Positions 11,168-22,305 of a DNA stretch of 64,000 nt are shown piece by piece (positions within the stretch are counted from its first letter, which is position 1; every line of letters starts with the position of its first letter). This stretch comes from Tiliqua scincoides (taxonomy: Eukaryota > Chordata > Lepidosauria > Squamata > Scincidae). The position numbers and the translations under genes are program-made. The notes beneath the pieces were generated by a model. That model had not been told where the DNA came from, did no database searches, and was given only the letters and a program-made list of their open reading frames with translations. The stretch spans positions 182,436,031 through 182,500,030 of the forward strand of contig NC_089821.1 in assembly GCF_035046505.1 (NCBI RefSeq), in the 5' to 3' direction.

Positions 11168-12199
11168 GGGGTAAGAGAACAAATGTTCCTGTGTGGCACT
11201 CCACTAATGGCAATGGGTCTCCTTAGATCTGTGCTCATTATTTAGTGGGCACAGAACCGAGGCAGCCTGTTTCAGGCGGCGAGGGAGGGGACATTGGAGT
11301 GGCTGCAGCCACCCTGCCCCCTCCTGGGTCCACTCCTTCCCTCCCAACCAGTTCTTCCCCCTCCCCACCTTCCTCCTGCCCAAAAAATCCTCCCCCTCCC
11401 TGGTGGCGACATTACCCGGAGCTCCTCGAGGGCAACGTGCCAGCGCTGAGACCCAGTGCCAAGTGGTGCTGGCCTCACCACCAGCGCAGTGTTCTCACCG
11501 CTGGTGGCAAAGTGCCTTACAGCACTCGCATGATGCCAGTTGCCAGGGCAATGCCACAGATGTTGTTTCACCTTGGCAATATTTCTAATATAGCAGTTTT
11601 CCGGGAAACACTTGTCAAATGTTTTAATTTCCTAATGATACCACTTTATCAGCAGCTTTTCCAGTTATAAGGTGCAACACTGTGGCTATAAAGACACAGA
11701 TTGTTCGAGCAATTAATGGTAGTCCATGGTCCAGTTACACAGAATTATGCCTTGATATTTCAGCTTTGCAGAAACCTGATCCCCTAGGATAGGCTGAATG
11801 TTTTGATGTGTTCTTGTATTCCAACCCCATTAAATTTTTCACACATAGTTTTCACTTACAAAGTTAAAGAAGTTTCAGTTCTTATACTTTTTGGCAGACT
11901 TGGGCAGTTTAGTGAAACATCTAGATTTTATGAAGGAGCAGCTTGGCTGCCTAACAAAGCAAAATGAGGAAAAGAAATGCAAAACCCTTGATTACTAGGC
12001 TATGTTGATGTCACCATTTAAAGCAATCTCAATTTTCCCACTGATTTGCAAGAGAACACATAGGATCAATTTCATCTGGGACATACTTAAGGAAAACTTT
12101 GGAATACAAAGGAAAACTGAATATGGAACTTAAGCCATTTCTGTCCAATGCTGCATATATGCAACAGAGACCAAATGTGTACACCTGTGGGCTGAGCAA
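11168..12199. other. Unassigned DNA with a GC-rich block
   Basis: 11270-11560 is GC-rich and open in both directions, but its translation is low in complexity (Pro, Ser, Gly) with no recognised domain, and CpG is not dense enough to call an island. The remainder to 12199 is AT-rich and unassigned. Confidence 0.4.
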
Positions 12200-12635
12200 A
12201 AATGGGTTAATTGAAGCATGGCATGTGGACTTGTCCTTGAGCTGCTGGTACTGCCTGAAGAGCTAAATAGGAGAATCTATGGTTATGTTTTCGGTTGAGA
12301 GACGGAATGCCAGGGAGTGACCAGCTGCAGTACCCATCGTGGCAGGACAGAGTTGCTGCTGAGCTGATCAGCCACGCAGTGAGAGAAGCCTGGAAGAAGG
12401 CCAGCTGGCAAAGAATGGAGAACAACCTTGAGGACTTGGCCAGGCTTGATTTATGATTGCCTGCTGAAGCTCAGTGGCATGCAGCCAGAGGAGATAACCA
12501 CACTGTGAAGACAATACCTGGTGACCGAAGATTCTGTGACTGACAGAATATATTTGTAAAAGCCCCACTGAAAAACCACCTGGAATGCTGTCTAAACAGA
12601 GAAAGGCAGTATATAAATACTGAAATAAATTATGC
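12200..12635 (+). repeat. Probable L2-type LINE 3' end
   Basis: The right end reads 'cagagaaaggcagtatataaatactgaaataaatta', the usual tail of reptile L2-like LINEs (a short conserved stem followed by an AAATAAAT-type repeat). The upstream 350 bp is likely body sequence of the same element. No intact frame is seen. The left edge is a guess. Confidence 0.45.
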
Positions 12636-14137
12636 AAAAAAAAGTATGCAAAACACCCAGTTGTCTGTGAAAATGATCTGCGAGGTAAAAACTGGCATGT
12701 ATTGAAAAGGTGTGGCACTACCATACTACACCATATCAGCATCACTGCTAGCGGCAATATGTCTGTCAATGACAGCACCCCATCATAGAACGTACCAAAG
12801 TGCCAGGCATTCTCAAGGTAGGGATCTGGTAACCTTTTCGCAGTAGTGGTGGAGGAAGGGGAAGAAAGGGGGGTCCCCCCAGGAGGGCACCCCCTGATCC
12901 CTGTAAGAAGGCACCATGGGAGGAGTGTGCTGTGCAGGTGCCAGTCTCTGGCAATAGGGGGGGCTCAGGGAGACATATTTCTTCAGTCCTTTTTGCCCCA
13001 CAATCTTCTGTTTTGGATGCAGTCATTGCCTTTTTGACATCTGACTGCTGCATATCAACAGTGAGGATTGATTAAAGCATTTTCTGAGCCTGTTAAAGCA
13101 ATTTGCAAGCATCCTGACAGCTGAAGGATCTCTTTCTATTGAGAGACCATTCTTTAACCTTTTAACAGCAAATCCTAGACCATTCCCTGGCTTTTTAACT
13201 CCACTGGCACCAGCTCCCAGGTCACAAACTGCTGCTGAGTCTGGAACCTCAGCCAACCAAATGGCTCCCCGTTATGTGGTTTCTGTGGAGGCTGAAACTG
13301 AATTTCTTGGAGAAACTGCCAACATGAGAGAAGCATTCTTGGTGGGAGCATTTTCTGAGATTGTTTATCTCATGGTGCTTCTAAGCCCACATTTATAGTT
13401 TGCAAAGCAGCCAGCAGGATGGCCCAGGAACTCCACCCTCTCAACAATCTACTAACTCTCATTCAAGTTTGGCTTTTTCTAGTCACCAGCTGAGACCAAT
13501 CTTTTCCAGTTAACTGCCCTTGCCTTTTATAAGGTCAGCAAAAGAGAGTCCTGAGCACTCTGCCATTGTTAATTGTGAAATAGGCCACTCCTTCGAGACA
13601 ATGGTTGTATCTTCAACTTCACCACCTTCCACCCAGAGTGTCCATCTGCAGAGATGAAACAAACCTTTGCTGAAGAGGTCAGGGCTTCTGTTGTTCAGAA
13701 GCTGCTGGTGGTAAAACACACTCCTGAAACACAGAGAGAGATACTAGTAGGGTGTAGTTGACTAGAGTGTAAGTCGACCAAACAGAGTGTAAGTAAAGGG
13801 CAGATTTTGAGCTAAAAATCATGGAATTTTCTATGATCCTCAGATAAGTTAAGGGGAATAAAACTGAGGGGTGTGTGAAACTCTTTGAAAACGACTTACC
13901 AGGAATTGTTCTGTGGCAGCAGAAAAAAGCCAAAAAGAAAAAAAGGAATCATTTTACCTTCCTTTCCAAACAGGAAGGGAGATGAAGGTGCTTATGGGAA
14001 TCGTGAGAAGGTTTTATGTGGAAAGAGTGCTGTACTTCCAGTAGTCATACAAACTACAATTCCCATAAGAGCCTTCACTTTTCTTCTTGTTCTTAGAAGA
14101 AGCTAACACAGCTACCCTTTTTTGTTTGTTTTGTTTA
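12636..14137. other. Unassigned intergenic DNA
   Basis: No gene recognised. Several open frames of 60-95 codons overlap on both strands without any known domain, coding bias or splice context that I can support. Confidence 0.45.
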
Positions 14138-14139
14138 TA

Positions 14140-14612
14140 CAGGCTGAGTCTCTTTATTTGCAAGGGTTCTGTTCCCAGAGGTCACATGGATGGCAAAAAC
14201 CAGTTAAAGCAAATCTTTTTTTTTTTAAATGTCCATTTGCTAGGTGATTTAAAGACAGCCTTGCTCACCTTTGTAATGCATCAGGCAGACAATCAGTCTC
14301 TCCAGGTGCTTAAAAAGCTTCACTTTGAGGCAAAGATCCCTCCCAGGAGCCACAGCACAGGAGGAGGAGGTGATAATCACTTCCACTTAGCCTTCTTTCA
14401 CATGCTCAGGGGGAAGGGTGGGTTGCTTGCCTTGGATTGAAGCTCTTATAAATGCCTGAAGAGAGAATGATTGATGGATTGTCTGCCAACTGCCCTCTCC
14501 CACATTAACAAGGCTATCCTTAGACAACTTTTTCCTTTAGTTGACAGGGCCCTTCTCATCAAGTTGAGATAAAATAGGGGTGAAAAATTCATGGATAATT
14601 AGTTTATACCTG
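14140..14612. mobile_element. Tigger-like non-autonomous DNA transposon, copy 2
   Basis: Starts CAGGCTGAGTCTCTTTATTT after a TA at 14138-14139 and ends TTATACCTG, followed by CA, a probable mutated TA. It aligns along its length with 6072-6523. A T-run at about 14217-14226 is specific to this copy. Non-coding. Confidence 0.65.
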
Positions 14613-14654
14613 CACATTATGTTTCTAAAATACAAGTAATGTTAAACTCTATAC

Positions 14655-15547
14655 CAGAGATAGCCAAAATTGCTTGATGTAAGAGCCACATATGAGCAAC
14701 TTCAGATGTTTGAGAGCCACAATATTTAAGAAACATTTAAATTCTTAAACATATTTACTTACCATAAACAATATACATTTTAATCCAGTGAACTTCCAGT
14801 TTATACCCAGCAAATTATAAGTCTTGAACATTTTTAATTCACCCTTTATATTAATTGTGATGCAAAAAGGAGATCAGCCAACATATTTCCAAGAGCCACA
14901 CATTATATGACAAAGAGCTGCATGTGGCTTACTGTTTTGCCAAATCACTATTCTATGCTTTGCCTAAAGAGCATATGCCCACTTTAAACTAATTAGTTCC
15001 CCCAGCTTAACCACAGCTAGCTCTAGCAGTGGGCAAAAAGTACCATTGTACCCCAGCAAAAAAGGGTAGCTTGCCTGTGGGGCAACAGGGTCCCTTCTCC
15101 CAGTTCCTAAGGCAGCAGTCCTTTCAGATAAGCTGCACCACCTCAGCTCTCCACCACTCAGCTGCCTCTGTTTGATTATTCCATTAGTCTATCAGTCAGT
15201 GTGCCAGTTCTTTGTTTGTCTGCCAGTGAAGTTGCCAATTAATCAGTCCAGTAAGTCATTAGCCAGTCTGTTGGTTCATTGGTAGAGTCATGGGTCAATG
15301 AGCCAGAGAGTCTTCAACTCTCAACCCACAAACTCTCCCTGCATCAGGAGCTGCTTATATCACTGAAGACCTTATTGCCTCTAGTGGCTACAGCTGTGCA
15401 GCAAACCCTCTGCTGAAAGGCCAGGCCTTAACCCTGTGTTCCCCACATTCACCAGAGCAAAGAGCCACTGCTGATACCACATCTTATCTCTTCGCAATAT
15501 CTTTCACAATTCCAATACACTCACGAGCCACAGTTTGGCCACCCCTG
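14655..15547. mobile_element. Non-autonomous hAT element related to 47686-48623
   Basis: The ends CAGAGATAGCCAAAATTG and CAGTTTGGCCACCCCTG are an inverted pair, flanked by CTCTATAC on both sides (14647-14654 and 15548-15555). The right third ('ccttattgcctctagtggct', 'tgctgataccacatct', 'attccaataca') matches the transposase-bearing hAT at 47686-48623, so the two belong to one family. Direct-repeat-like 'cagtcagt/cagtctgt' runs lie at 15185-15300. No transposase remnant is seen in this copy. Confidence 0.8.
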
Positions 15548-15743
15548 CTCTATACCCTGCAATTAAAATTCTAGTAAATAATGACACACGTTAATAAGTG
15601 TATTAAAACATGGCTGTGGTGATTGTATAACTGACTATAAGACATGGGTCAGTGGGAAGCAGCAAATTATGCTAGTTTTGTGATCACAAAACCTTTGCTG
15701 ATGGAGCATCACTCACACACATTCCTCCCTGTAGCCCCTAGAG

Positions 15744-16103
15744 CAGTGTTTCTCAAACTGTGGGTCAGGACCCACTAGGTGGGTCGCAAGCCAATTTCAG
15801 GTGGGTCCCCATTCATTTCAATATTTTATTTTTAATATATTAGACTTGATGCTACCATGGCATGTGGCTGCATTTGGAGAAATGTTACAACCTGTACTTT
15901 TAACAGGCTACTGTGTATATGCTTTTAACAAGAGTAGTCAACGGGCTTACTCCTGGGTAAGTGTGGGTAGAATTGCAGCCTAGGATTGTTAAAAAATTTC
16001 CTGCTTGTTGATGTCACTTTGGTCATGACATCACCTGCGGTGGGTCCTGACAGATTTTCATTCTAAAAAGTGGGTCCCAGTGCTAAATGTGTAAGAACCA
16101 CTG
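15744..16103 (+). mobile_element. hAT MITE family A, copy 1, carrying a P core
   Basis: The ends CAGTGTTTCTCAAACTG and 'gtaagaaccactg' are flanked by CCCTAGAG on both sides (15736-15743 and 16104-16111). The ends resemble 'gtgggtcaggacccactagg' and 'ctaaaaagtgggtcccagtgc' in family members at 28390-28733 and 55912-56264. A piece of the P palindrome (about 15930-15985) sits in the same internal place in all three copies. The 360-bp unit is non-coding. Confidence 0.9.
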
Positions 16104-16421
16104 CCCTAGAGAACTGCTGGAGAATTTACTGAGAGTTTTTATAAGATACAAAGTATGTCCAGTCTTGTACTAAGGAGGTGAAATGTGAAGTGATAATTTT
16201 CTGAACATACTTTATTTCTTAACACAGTTATGACTCAGCTCTTCTGGCAAAACCACAAAGGAGGAGCTCATCCCAGTAGTCAGACCGAGCTGTTTGGCAC
16301 CACTTACAGACTCCAATGCAAAGGCTCATTTGGGTAAAATTAAGCCTACCTGAACAGGGTTGAGGAAATTATGTCTTCTGCCTGTGGTATTCTTTATTCA
16401 GCACTGACATAAAATAATTTA

Positions 16422-16600
16422 GGGCCAAATCCTATCCAGTTTTCCAGCGCTGATGCAGCCGTGCCAACTGGGCATGTGCTGCAACCTGCAGTAGGAGGAG
16501 AATCATGGAGACCTCCTCCAGGTAAGGCAATGTTTGTTCCCCTTCTTTGGGACTACATTGTGGCTGCACCCGCATTGTAAAGTTGGATAGGATTGGGCCC
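16422..16600. mobile_element. MITE family Q, copy 1
   Basis: Inverted ends GGGCCAAATCCTATCCA and 'ttggataggattgggccc' bound a 179-bp unit with an internal 'cagcgctgatgcagccgtgcc' block. The same ends and internal block recur at 21708-21870 and 44256-44373. Non-coding. Confidence 0.7.
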
Positions 16601-16854
16601 TTATTTGGTCTTTTCTAAGTATTAAATAAGTGCAAGTATGAACACCCAGAAATTAAAACTGTAAAAATCCAGTATTCACCTGATGCACTCAGAGGTGTTT
16701 CAGATTGGGATTCCCTCTCTAAATGGGAGATCTTTGCTGTGGTCGGCTTTTGAATGAAACCTTTCATAGCGCTGGTCAGAGAGGGCAGGGGTAAAAACAT
16801 TTGGTCTCAGTGCAAGTAGCCCCTTCCGCATTCTCTCCCCTGTAACACACTTAG

Positions 16855-17115
16855 GGCCTAAACCTGTAGGTCTGCTGTGCCACCAGAACTTGTGTTCTGG
16901 TGGCATAATGTGCTTTATGGTGGTTGGAAAACTCAACCTGTTGTTCTTTGCAGCTGGGCTGCTGGTGCAAGTGCCAAACAGCTGTGTACCAGCAGCCCCA
17001 GCATGGGTAAGTTGGAGCAAAAGGCAGGGGGTGGGAAGGGAACGAATGTTCCCATACCTGGAGAAGACATCCAGGACTGCCTCCTCACAGGAAGCAGTGC
17101 GTGTTCCGGTAGTTA
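16855..17115. mobile_element. Related longer MITE (family R), fragment
   Basis: Begins 'gggcctaaacctgtaggtct'. It contains a short perfect hairpin ('ccaccagaac'/'gttctggtgg', 16879-16909) and a gcaactgg/ctgctggtg-rich middle resembling 23230-23672 and 32732-33226. The right end is not clear. Confidence 0.4.
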
Positions 17116-18096
17116 AGGATTGCAATACCCAAGTATGCCTTATTTCCATCATGGCAGCAAACATGGGGCTCCCAGGTAGTCACCCATGCAAGCATTTCCC
17201 AGACTGAAGCCTGCTTAATTTTAGCAAGGTAGCTATATCTTCTGCTCTTAGGCCATGGCTTTGGAGAGAACAAATATATGTTAGGTGCTGTGAAACACAT
17301 TACTCAGAAGCTCCGTACAAAGAACTGGCAGCGATGGAAGGGAATTGGGGACATTTGGACTAAGTTGAACTGCTTTTTATTTCCTTTTTTATTACTGTAT
17401 ATTGCTTTCAGTGTTTTTATGGAGGAGAATGTATAAACAATCAAAATTAAAAAGTGAGACACAGTATTTATTATGTTACTTCAATGCTCCCCTATAGGTT
17501 AAAAAATAATAATAAACAAAACAGCCTCCTCTGTTATTATTTATGCAGCTGTCTTTGCTGCACTTGCACGGACAAAGTGTTCCATCAAAATTATTTTGTC
17601 CACAAATCTGTTAAGCCAGAGTGATTGGATTCATGCTGATTTAATTCCACTGACCTTGGCCTATCTGCCTATGTAGCTTTGATGAAAGCTGCAGCATGAA
17701 ACTGAACAGCATGTAGAGTTGCGATAGTCTTTCCTTCTTCATTATGCACGTGGGAGAGAAAGGAATGTGTGTAAACAACATTCTGTTATGTACTGGAATT
17801 CATTTAATCTATGTCTGTGCCTCCTAATTTAAAGCTATAAAGGAATTATGAAGGAAATTCAAAAAATTGACCAACCTCATGGGAAACATTGACTGTACAT
17901 GGGGTGGTCTACCAGTAGAATACTTAAACCTCTCTCTCACTCTTGAACTTGATCCAGTTTAGTTTGATCAATGAAGTTCACAGCAAAATCAAGGCAACAG
18001 TTTATCCTTCACTAACATTTCAGCATTGGCATTAATCACTTATGCTGATCAATAGTACTATTTTAAAGTATACTGACTGAGGATTTCTGGGAAATG
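17116..18096. other. Unassigned intergenic DNA
   Basis: AT-rich sequence with no gene or repeat family that I can support. Confidence 0.45.
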
Positions 18097-18104
18097 CCCT
18101 AAGA

Positions 18105-18329
18105 TAGTGGTTCCCAAACTGTGGGTCTGGGACCCACCAGTGGGTTGTGACTCAATTTTTGGTGGTTTGTGAAACTGACAGGGCAGATTAGGCTATGTGT
18201 ATCAAGGATTAAACAAGCTGCTACTTGTGGGTGGAGCACTGCTGCCCAATCACCATTATAGTCACACCCCTTGGCATTTATAAATCAGACAGCAGCCTCC
18301 AGGGCCTCTAAAACGTTTGCTCACCACTG
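18105..18329. mobile_element. Short hAT MITE, 225 bp
   Basis: The ends 'tagtggttcccaaactg' and 'cgtttgctcaccactg' are inverted copies. CCCTAAGA (18097-18104) and CCCTAGGA (18330-18337) flank the unit, matching at 7 of 8 positions. Related in its ends to family A but with different internal sequence. Non-coding. Confidence 0.8.
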
Positions 18330-18337
18330 CCCTAGGA

Positions 18338-19221
18338 TGATAACACACACTTTATGTCTGGTAAAAGCTGATGAAGTCAATAACTAGACCCGGCTGGAGG
18401 TACTGATTAGGATTCTGTTTCTAGACTTTGTCCTGGAAACATTAGTACCAATTTAAAGATGTATTCCCATAATCTCTTTTAGTGACTGGCCAGATAGCAT
18501 GAGTATGTCATTGATCATGGAAGCTGTCAGGGCATGGATGACCACAGATGCAAGCCTCCTAAATTGGGGAGACTGTTCAACATCACAGCCCAAGTCAGGT
18601 GGCCTCAAGCAGACCTGCACCATAGCATCAAGTGGTTGAAAGTGGGGGCTGCTCAGATGGCCATCCAGACTCAAAGGGCCTCTGCATTCTGATTCAAACT
18701 GAAAACATGACTGCCAAAATATGAACCGTCAGGTAGTCACAAACACAGGAAGTTCTTCTAGGAAGTTACACTACTGCTTCAGTTGCTGGAAGCCAATTAC
18801 TTTCCCTGACAGCTCATCATGTAAGTAATTTATTTTGCTTGTCAGCTCTTACTGCAAGGTCTTGCAGTAAGAGATGTGAAGCCTCCAAACAAAATTCTTG
18901 TGGGTCTCATATTATGGGGAGTGTGGTTGTATTTCTGTTACAATGAGCATTCATTGGGAGATACCTGTTACATCTTTCCTTTGCACACCAGTCTGGCAAG
19001 CCGAAAACCATTCATCTAGGTTTTTTTTTTTCTTTTTATTCTGAGGCTGTGTGTAGTGCACTCTCTGATAACTCACTCCATTTGAGATGTCACAGGCTGT
19101 AATTGTTGTGTAGTTGGTGGAGGAGCTGTTTATGAGGAAGTGCAGCTCAAGGTATGATTCTGTGATAAAATGATTATCCCCATGATGAACATGCTTGCTG
19201 GGACAGCATCATTGGGCTGTT
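18338..19221. other. Unassigned DNA with a perfect short inverted repeat
   Basis: A perfect 13-bp inverted repeat with a 2-bp spacer lies at 18846-18873 (CTCTTACTGCAAG and its complement). The T-run at about 19021-19031 is unremarkable. No gene recognised. Confidence 0.5.
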
Positions 19222-19324
19222 AGTCACCACAGTGCAATCTCCTGGAAGAAGACAAAGGTTTGGTAATCAGTTGACTAGCATATTTCCAAACACTGCTCTT
19301 TCAGGAGATTGCATACTGGTGACT
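19222..19324 (+). ncRNA. Pre-miRNA-like hairpin (candidate)
   Basis: A 103-nt foldback. 19222-19229 pairs fully with 19317-19324. After a 2x2 mismatch, 19232-19249 pairs with 19297-19314 with two G:U pairs. After an internal loop, 19258-19263 pairs with 19286-19291, leaving a loop of about 20 nt. The stem length, few bulges and loop size match animal miRNA precursors. It lies alone, without the 8-bp or TA duplications seen at the MITEs, and I see no second copy in the window. The fold would also work on the minus strand. It may instead be a small single MITE. I do not recognise a known miRNA family. Confidence 0.4.
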
Positions 19325-20227
19325 GGAACGGAGTGCTCCCTCTAAGGCATATTTCCATGAGATCTGACACACAGTTCACAGAGAAAAATAGGTTAAATGA
19401 TAGACCCCAAGCAGGTGACCTTTGCATAGTGATTTTGTGCAAGCTGAAGTATCAGTAGGATGCTTGAAACAACTGCTCTGTTTTATGCCATATAAGACAT
19501 AAATCCACAATCACTGTAACAGTTCAAATAATTTTTCAGTATCACCATTAAAGCTTTTTGTAACTACACCAACATTAGAGGAATCCATGCCGGTAAGATG
19601 TGTTTTTATTGCTTCAGAAGACAAGAAATAAAAAAAATTATACAGTACTGCAGCTGCAAGCAAGCAAGTACATGCCACATACATAGAGAAGTGAATTACA
19701 AGGTAGAAAATGAAGCAACATGTAATCCTAACATGAAAATTCTAGTATAATTGTAGTTAGAATGCCATAATGTTTGATTTATCACCTAAAGTGTATTTAA
19801 CTCCTACAAGCTTGGGACTATCATCCAATAGTTGCTCTCCTGCCATCGAGATCTTCAGAAGATATTCTTCTCCCAGTTCTATCTTAACATTACATTAAGA
19901 AAGTGGGTGAAGGAAGCCCTTCCTTGTAAGGGCCCTAGTAGAACTCCCCCAGAAAAGGCCTGCCAAGGATAAGCTGTTCAGGTACTGTATTTCAAACACA
20001 TCTGATGGTCCTTTATGATGAGATTTTATTATGTTTGTCTTATATACTGAGTTTATTGGGAATATCTTTTTTAACTTCTACTTATGTTCTTATGTTATTC
20101 TTTTTTATTTGCTTAGATAAAGGTGGGGTATAATTTATAAAACAAACATTTATACAACATTAAATGAGGCCTCTTTGTGCAGGTTTTGAAGTCTACCATA
20201 TGGAACACAGATAAATATTTGCAATAA
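19325..20227. other. Unassigned intergenic DNA
   Basis: AT-rich sequence with no recognised gene. 20095-20160 has a weak 'aaaggtggggtataatttataaa' pattern, possibly a degraded LINE tail. Confidence 0.4.
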
Positions 20228-20229
20228 TA

Positions 20230-20458
20230 CAGGGTGACTCCCCAAAAAAACAGAACCCACAAATCTTTGAATAAAACTGTTAATTTTAATTTTTCTACTT
20301 TTTTCTTTCAGGGTATAGAAGTTGACTTTGTGCATGAAATATTGGAACAACAATCTTCCCCAATATGTCAACCAAGGAAAAGACATTTTGAAATTTACTG
20401 GACTTTTGTAGGATTTAATAAAAATTTTATGGGTTCTGGTTTTTTTGGGGTCACCCTG
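20230..20458. mobile_element. Mariner-type MITE with long, well-kept inverted ends
   Basis: A 229-bp unit flanked by TA (20228-20229 and 20459-20460). The first and last ~28 bp (CAGGGTGACTCCCC... and ...GGGGTCACCCTG) are close inverted copies including the 'cagaacccac'/'gggttctg' segment. The termini are of the mariner CAGGGTG class. The interior is a deletion derivative without a recognisable transposase. Confidence 0.85.
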
Positions 20459-20483
20459 TAATTCATAAGTCTGTTTATGGGCT

Positions 20484-20581
20484 GACTTGCAATGCAAGCC
20501 TATGCATATCTATGCAAAAGTAAGAACTATTAAGATCAACTGGGCTTGCTGTCAGGTAAGTGATCATAAGATTGCAGCCAC
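20484..20581 (+). mobile_element. Family P MITE, diverged copy
   Basis: Reads 'gcaagcctatgcatatctat...agtaagaactatt...gggcttgctgtcaggtaagtg...agattgcagcc', aligning to the P consensus over its length but with many substitutions. Probably one of the older copies. Confidence 0.6.
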
Positions 20582-21187
20582 AGTAAAAAAAAAGCATGGG
20601 AGCAATGAACTGAATGGTGATTGAAAACAAATTAGGAGTGTGGCAACTAAATATGTAAACCAAATGTTCACACATTAGTTGAAACTAAGAGTTATAATAT
20701 GCTGTGGTTTCTGAGAATGAATTATTCTACATTAACTTTAACATGTGCAAGTCCCCGAGCAATAAACAAGATTATAAAAAAGTGAATTTTTTTTTGAATT
20801 AGTTAAAAAACTAATGACCTGAAAAGAATATTTGCTTATGTAAACCAAATGTCTGTTTATTAGTATCTGATGTCAGTCATATCAATTACATGGAACATGT
20901 TAAAATAGCACAAGGGTTCATTCAATTTCTAGTGAGATAAAATTACTTTAGAAGGATTAAGTTCAGATACTGGAAGGATTCCAACTGTTATGAGGTATTT
21001 ATAGCAAAACTACAGGTTGCATGTTGTGCATTCTGGATGGAAGTAGATACAGCATGCTAGTACTTTGTATGATAGTATCCAACACCCCATAAGGGGTATA
21101 AAGCTGGAAGCAGTGGCAATAGAGACCTGGTTGCTACACAGTATTAAAGTAAAACCACTATTGAACACTTAACAAAAATTCTACCAA
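20582..21187. other. Unassigned intergenic DNA
   Basis: AT-rich, no gene or repeat family recognised. Confidence 0.45.
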
Positions 21188-21705
21188 GAGCCCAGTCCTA
21201 TGCATGTCTACTCAGAAATAAATACCACTACAGAGGGGCCCCCTGTATCTGTGGATCCTGAATCCATGGTTTCAGTTAACTACGTATGCGGGGAACCTCC
21301 CCCCCCTGGCTCCCTGCACCCTCTGGAGGCAAGGGGAGCTGTGCTCCTGTCAACTACCAAAGGTCTTCTGAGCCCAGCAGAGGACATGGGCATCTGCTAG
21401 TTTTTATGCCTTTAAAAGGCCTTATGAGGGCTGATGAAGCAGGAGCTTCCCCACTTCTGGAGCTTCCCCACTTCTGGTTTTATGAAAAAATCGGAAGTGA
21501 TGTTTTTTGCCCAAAACGACCATTCTGAGGCTCACAGAGGCTGTGGGTGGACACATGTGGCCTCTGTGGAGCTAAGAAGACCCTCTGGAGCGTCTTTTGC
21601 CTCCGGAGGGTATCTGTGCTTTCAGTTAACCCCTGCAGATACTGTGGCATGCCACCTGTATAATCAATGAGGCCTACTCCCAGTTGCGTATAGGATTGCA
21701 ACCTT
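21188..21705 (+). mobile_element. Family P MITE split by a Tigger-like element
   Basis: The left part 21188-21228 ('agcccagtcctatgcatgtctactcag') and right part 21661-21705 ('tcaatgaggcctactcccag...ataggattgcaacctt') together make one P unit. Between them lies a TA-flanked element at 21231-21658. The P copy is therefore older than that insertion. Confidence 0.75.
21231..21658 (+). mobile_element. Tigger-like MITE (TA-flanked), copy 1
   Basis: Flanked by TA at 21229-21230 and 21659-21660, with ends CAGAGGGGCCC and CCACCTG. It contains 'gtatctgtggatcctgaatcc', 'cattctgaggctcacagagg' and 'ccctctggag' blocks that match 40595-40960. A 16-bp tandem duplication ('cttccccacttctgga') is at about 21447-21478. 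Non-coding. Confidence 0.7.
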
Positions 21706-21707
21706 AC

Positions 21708-21870
21708 AGCCCAATCCTAACCAACGTTCCAGTGCTGATGCAGCCACAGTGCAGCCCCAAGGTAAAGGAACAAAAGTTCTGTTACCTTGAAGAGGCCTCT
21801 GTGACTGCTGTTCCACTGCAGGATGCAGGAAAGTCTGCATCGGCATTGGAAAGTTAGTTAGGATTGGGTT
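21708..21870. mobile_element. MITE family Q, copy 2
   Basis: Inverted ends 'agcccaatcctaacca' and 'ttagttaggattgggtt' with the internal 'cagtgctgatgcagccacag' block shared with 16422-16600 and 44256-44373. It abuts the right end of a P copy, so insertion beside or into similar 'cccaatccta' sequence is possible. Confidence 0.7.
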
Positions 21871-22305
21871 GTTAGTTGCTCTGGACTAGTGTAATGTCTT
21901 AGGATCACATCATGCATTAGAAAATGTGTGCTGAACATGCGTTTCTTGCTCATGCTATGAATAGTCACTACATGTCAGCATGCGTACAACTGATGTACAC
22001 GCACATTTATGATTACTGACAATAAAGGCATATCCAGTCAACTGAAACCAGTCATTGTCATGGCTTCTCTTTAAGGACCAAATAGACATTACTCAAACAT
22101 GTGTGTGCACCATTCCTCTAACAGGCCACTATATTTTCCTAAAGCACCACGATAAGGAGGAAGTGATTGCGAGTAGAGAGGCAGTGTGTGAGAGTGGGGG
22201 TAGGGTGTAGGTGAACCCACATTAGTCAATGAGTGGAATTAACTCACTAATTCCAACTTCACATATACACTGAACCGAACTGTAGATGACTAACCAGGAA
22301 AGAGT
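21871..22305. other. Unassigned intergenic DNA
   Basis: No gene or repeat recognised in this stretch. Confidence 0.4.

Noticed and set aside
16700-17164. 154-codon open frame, minus strand
   Set aside because: Overlaps a family R MITE and has no recognised domain.
20234-20461. 75-codon open frame in the mariner MITE
   Set aside because: No DDE/D motif or other transposase feature; the element is a deletion derivative.
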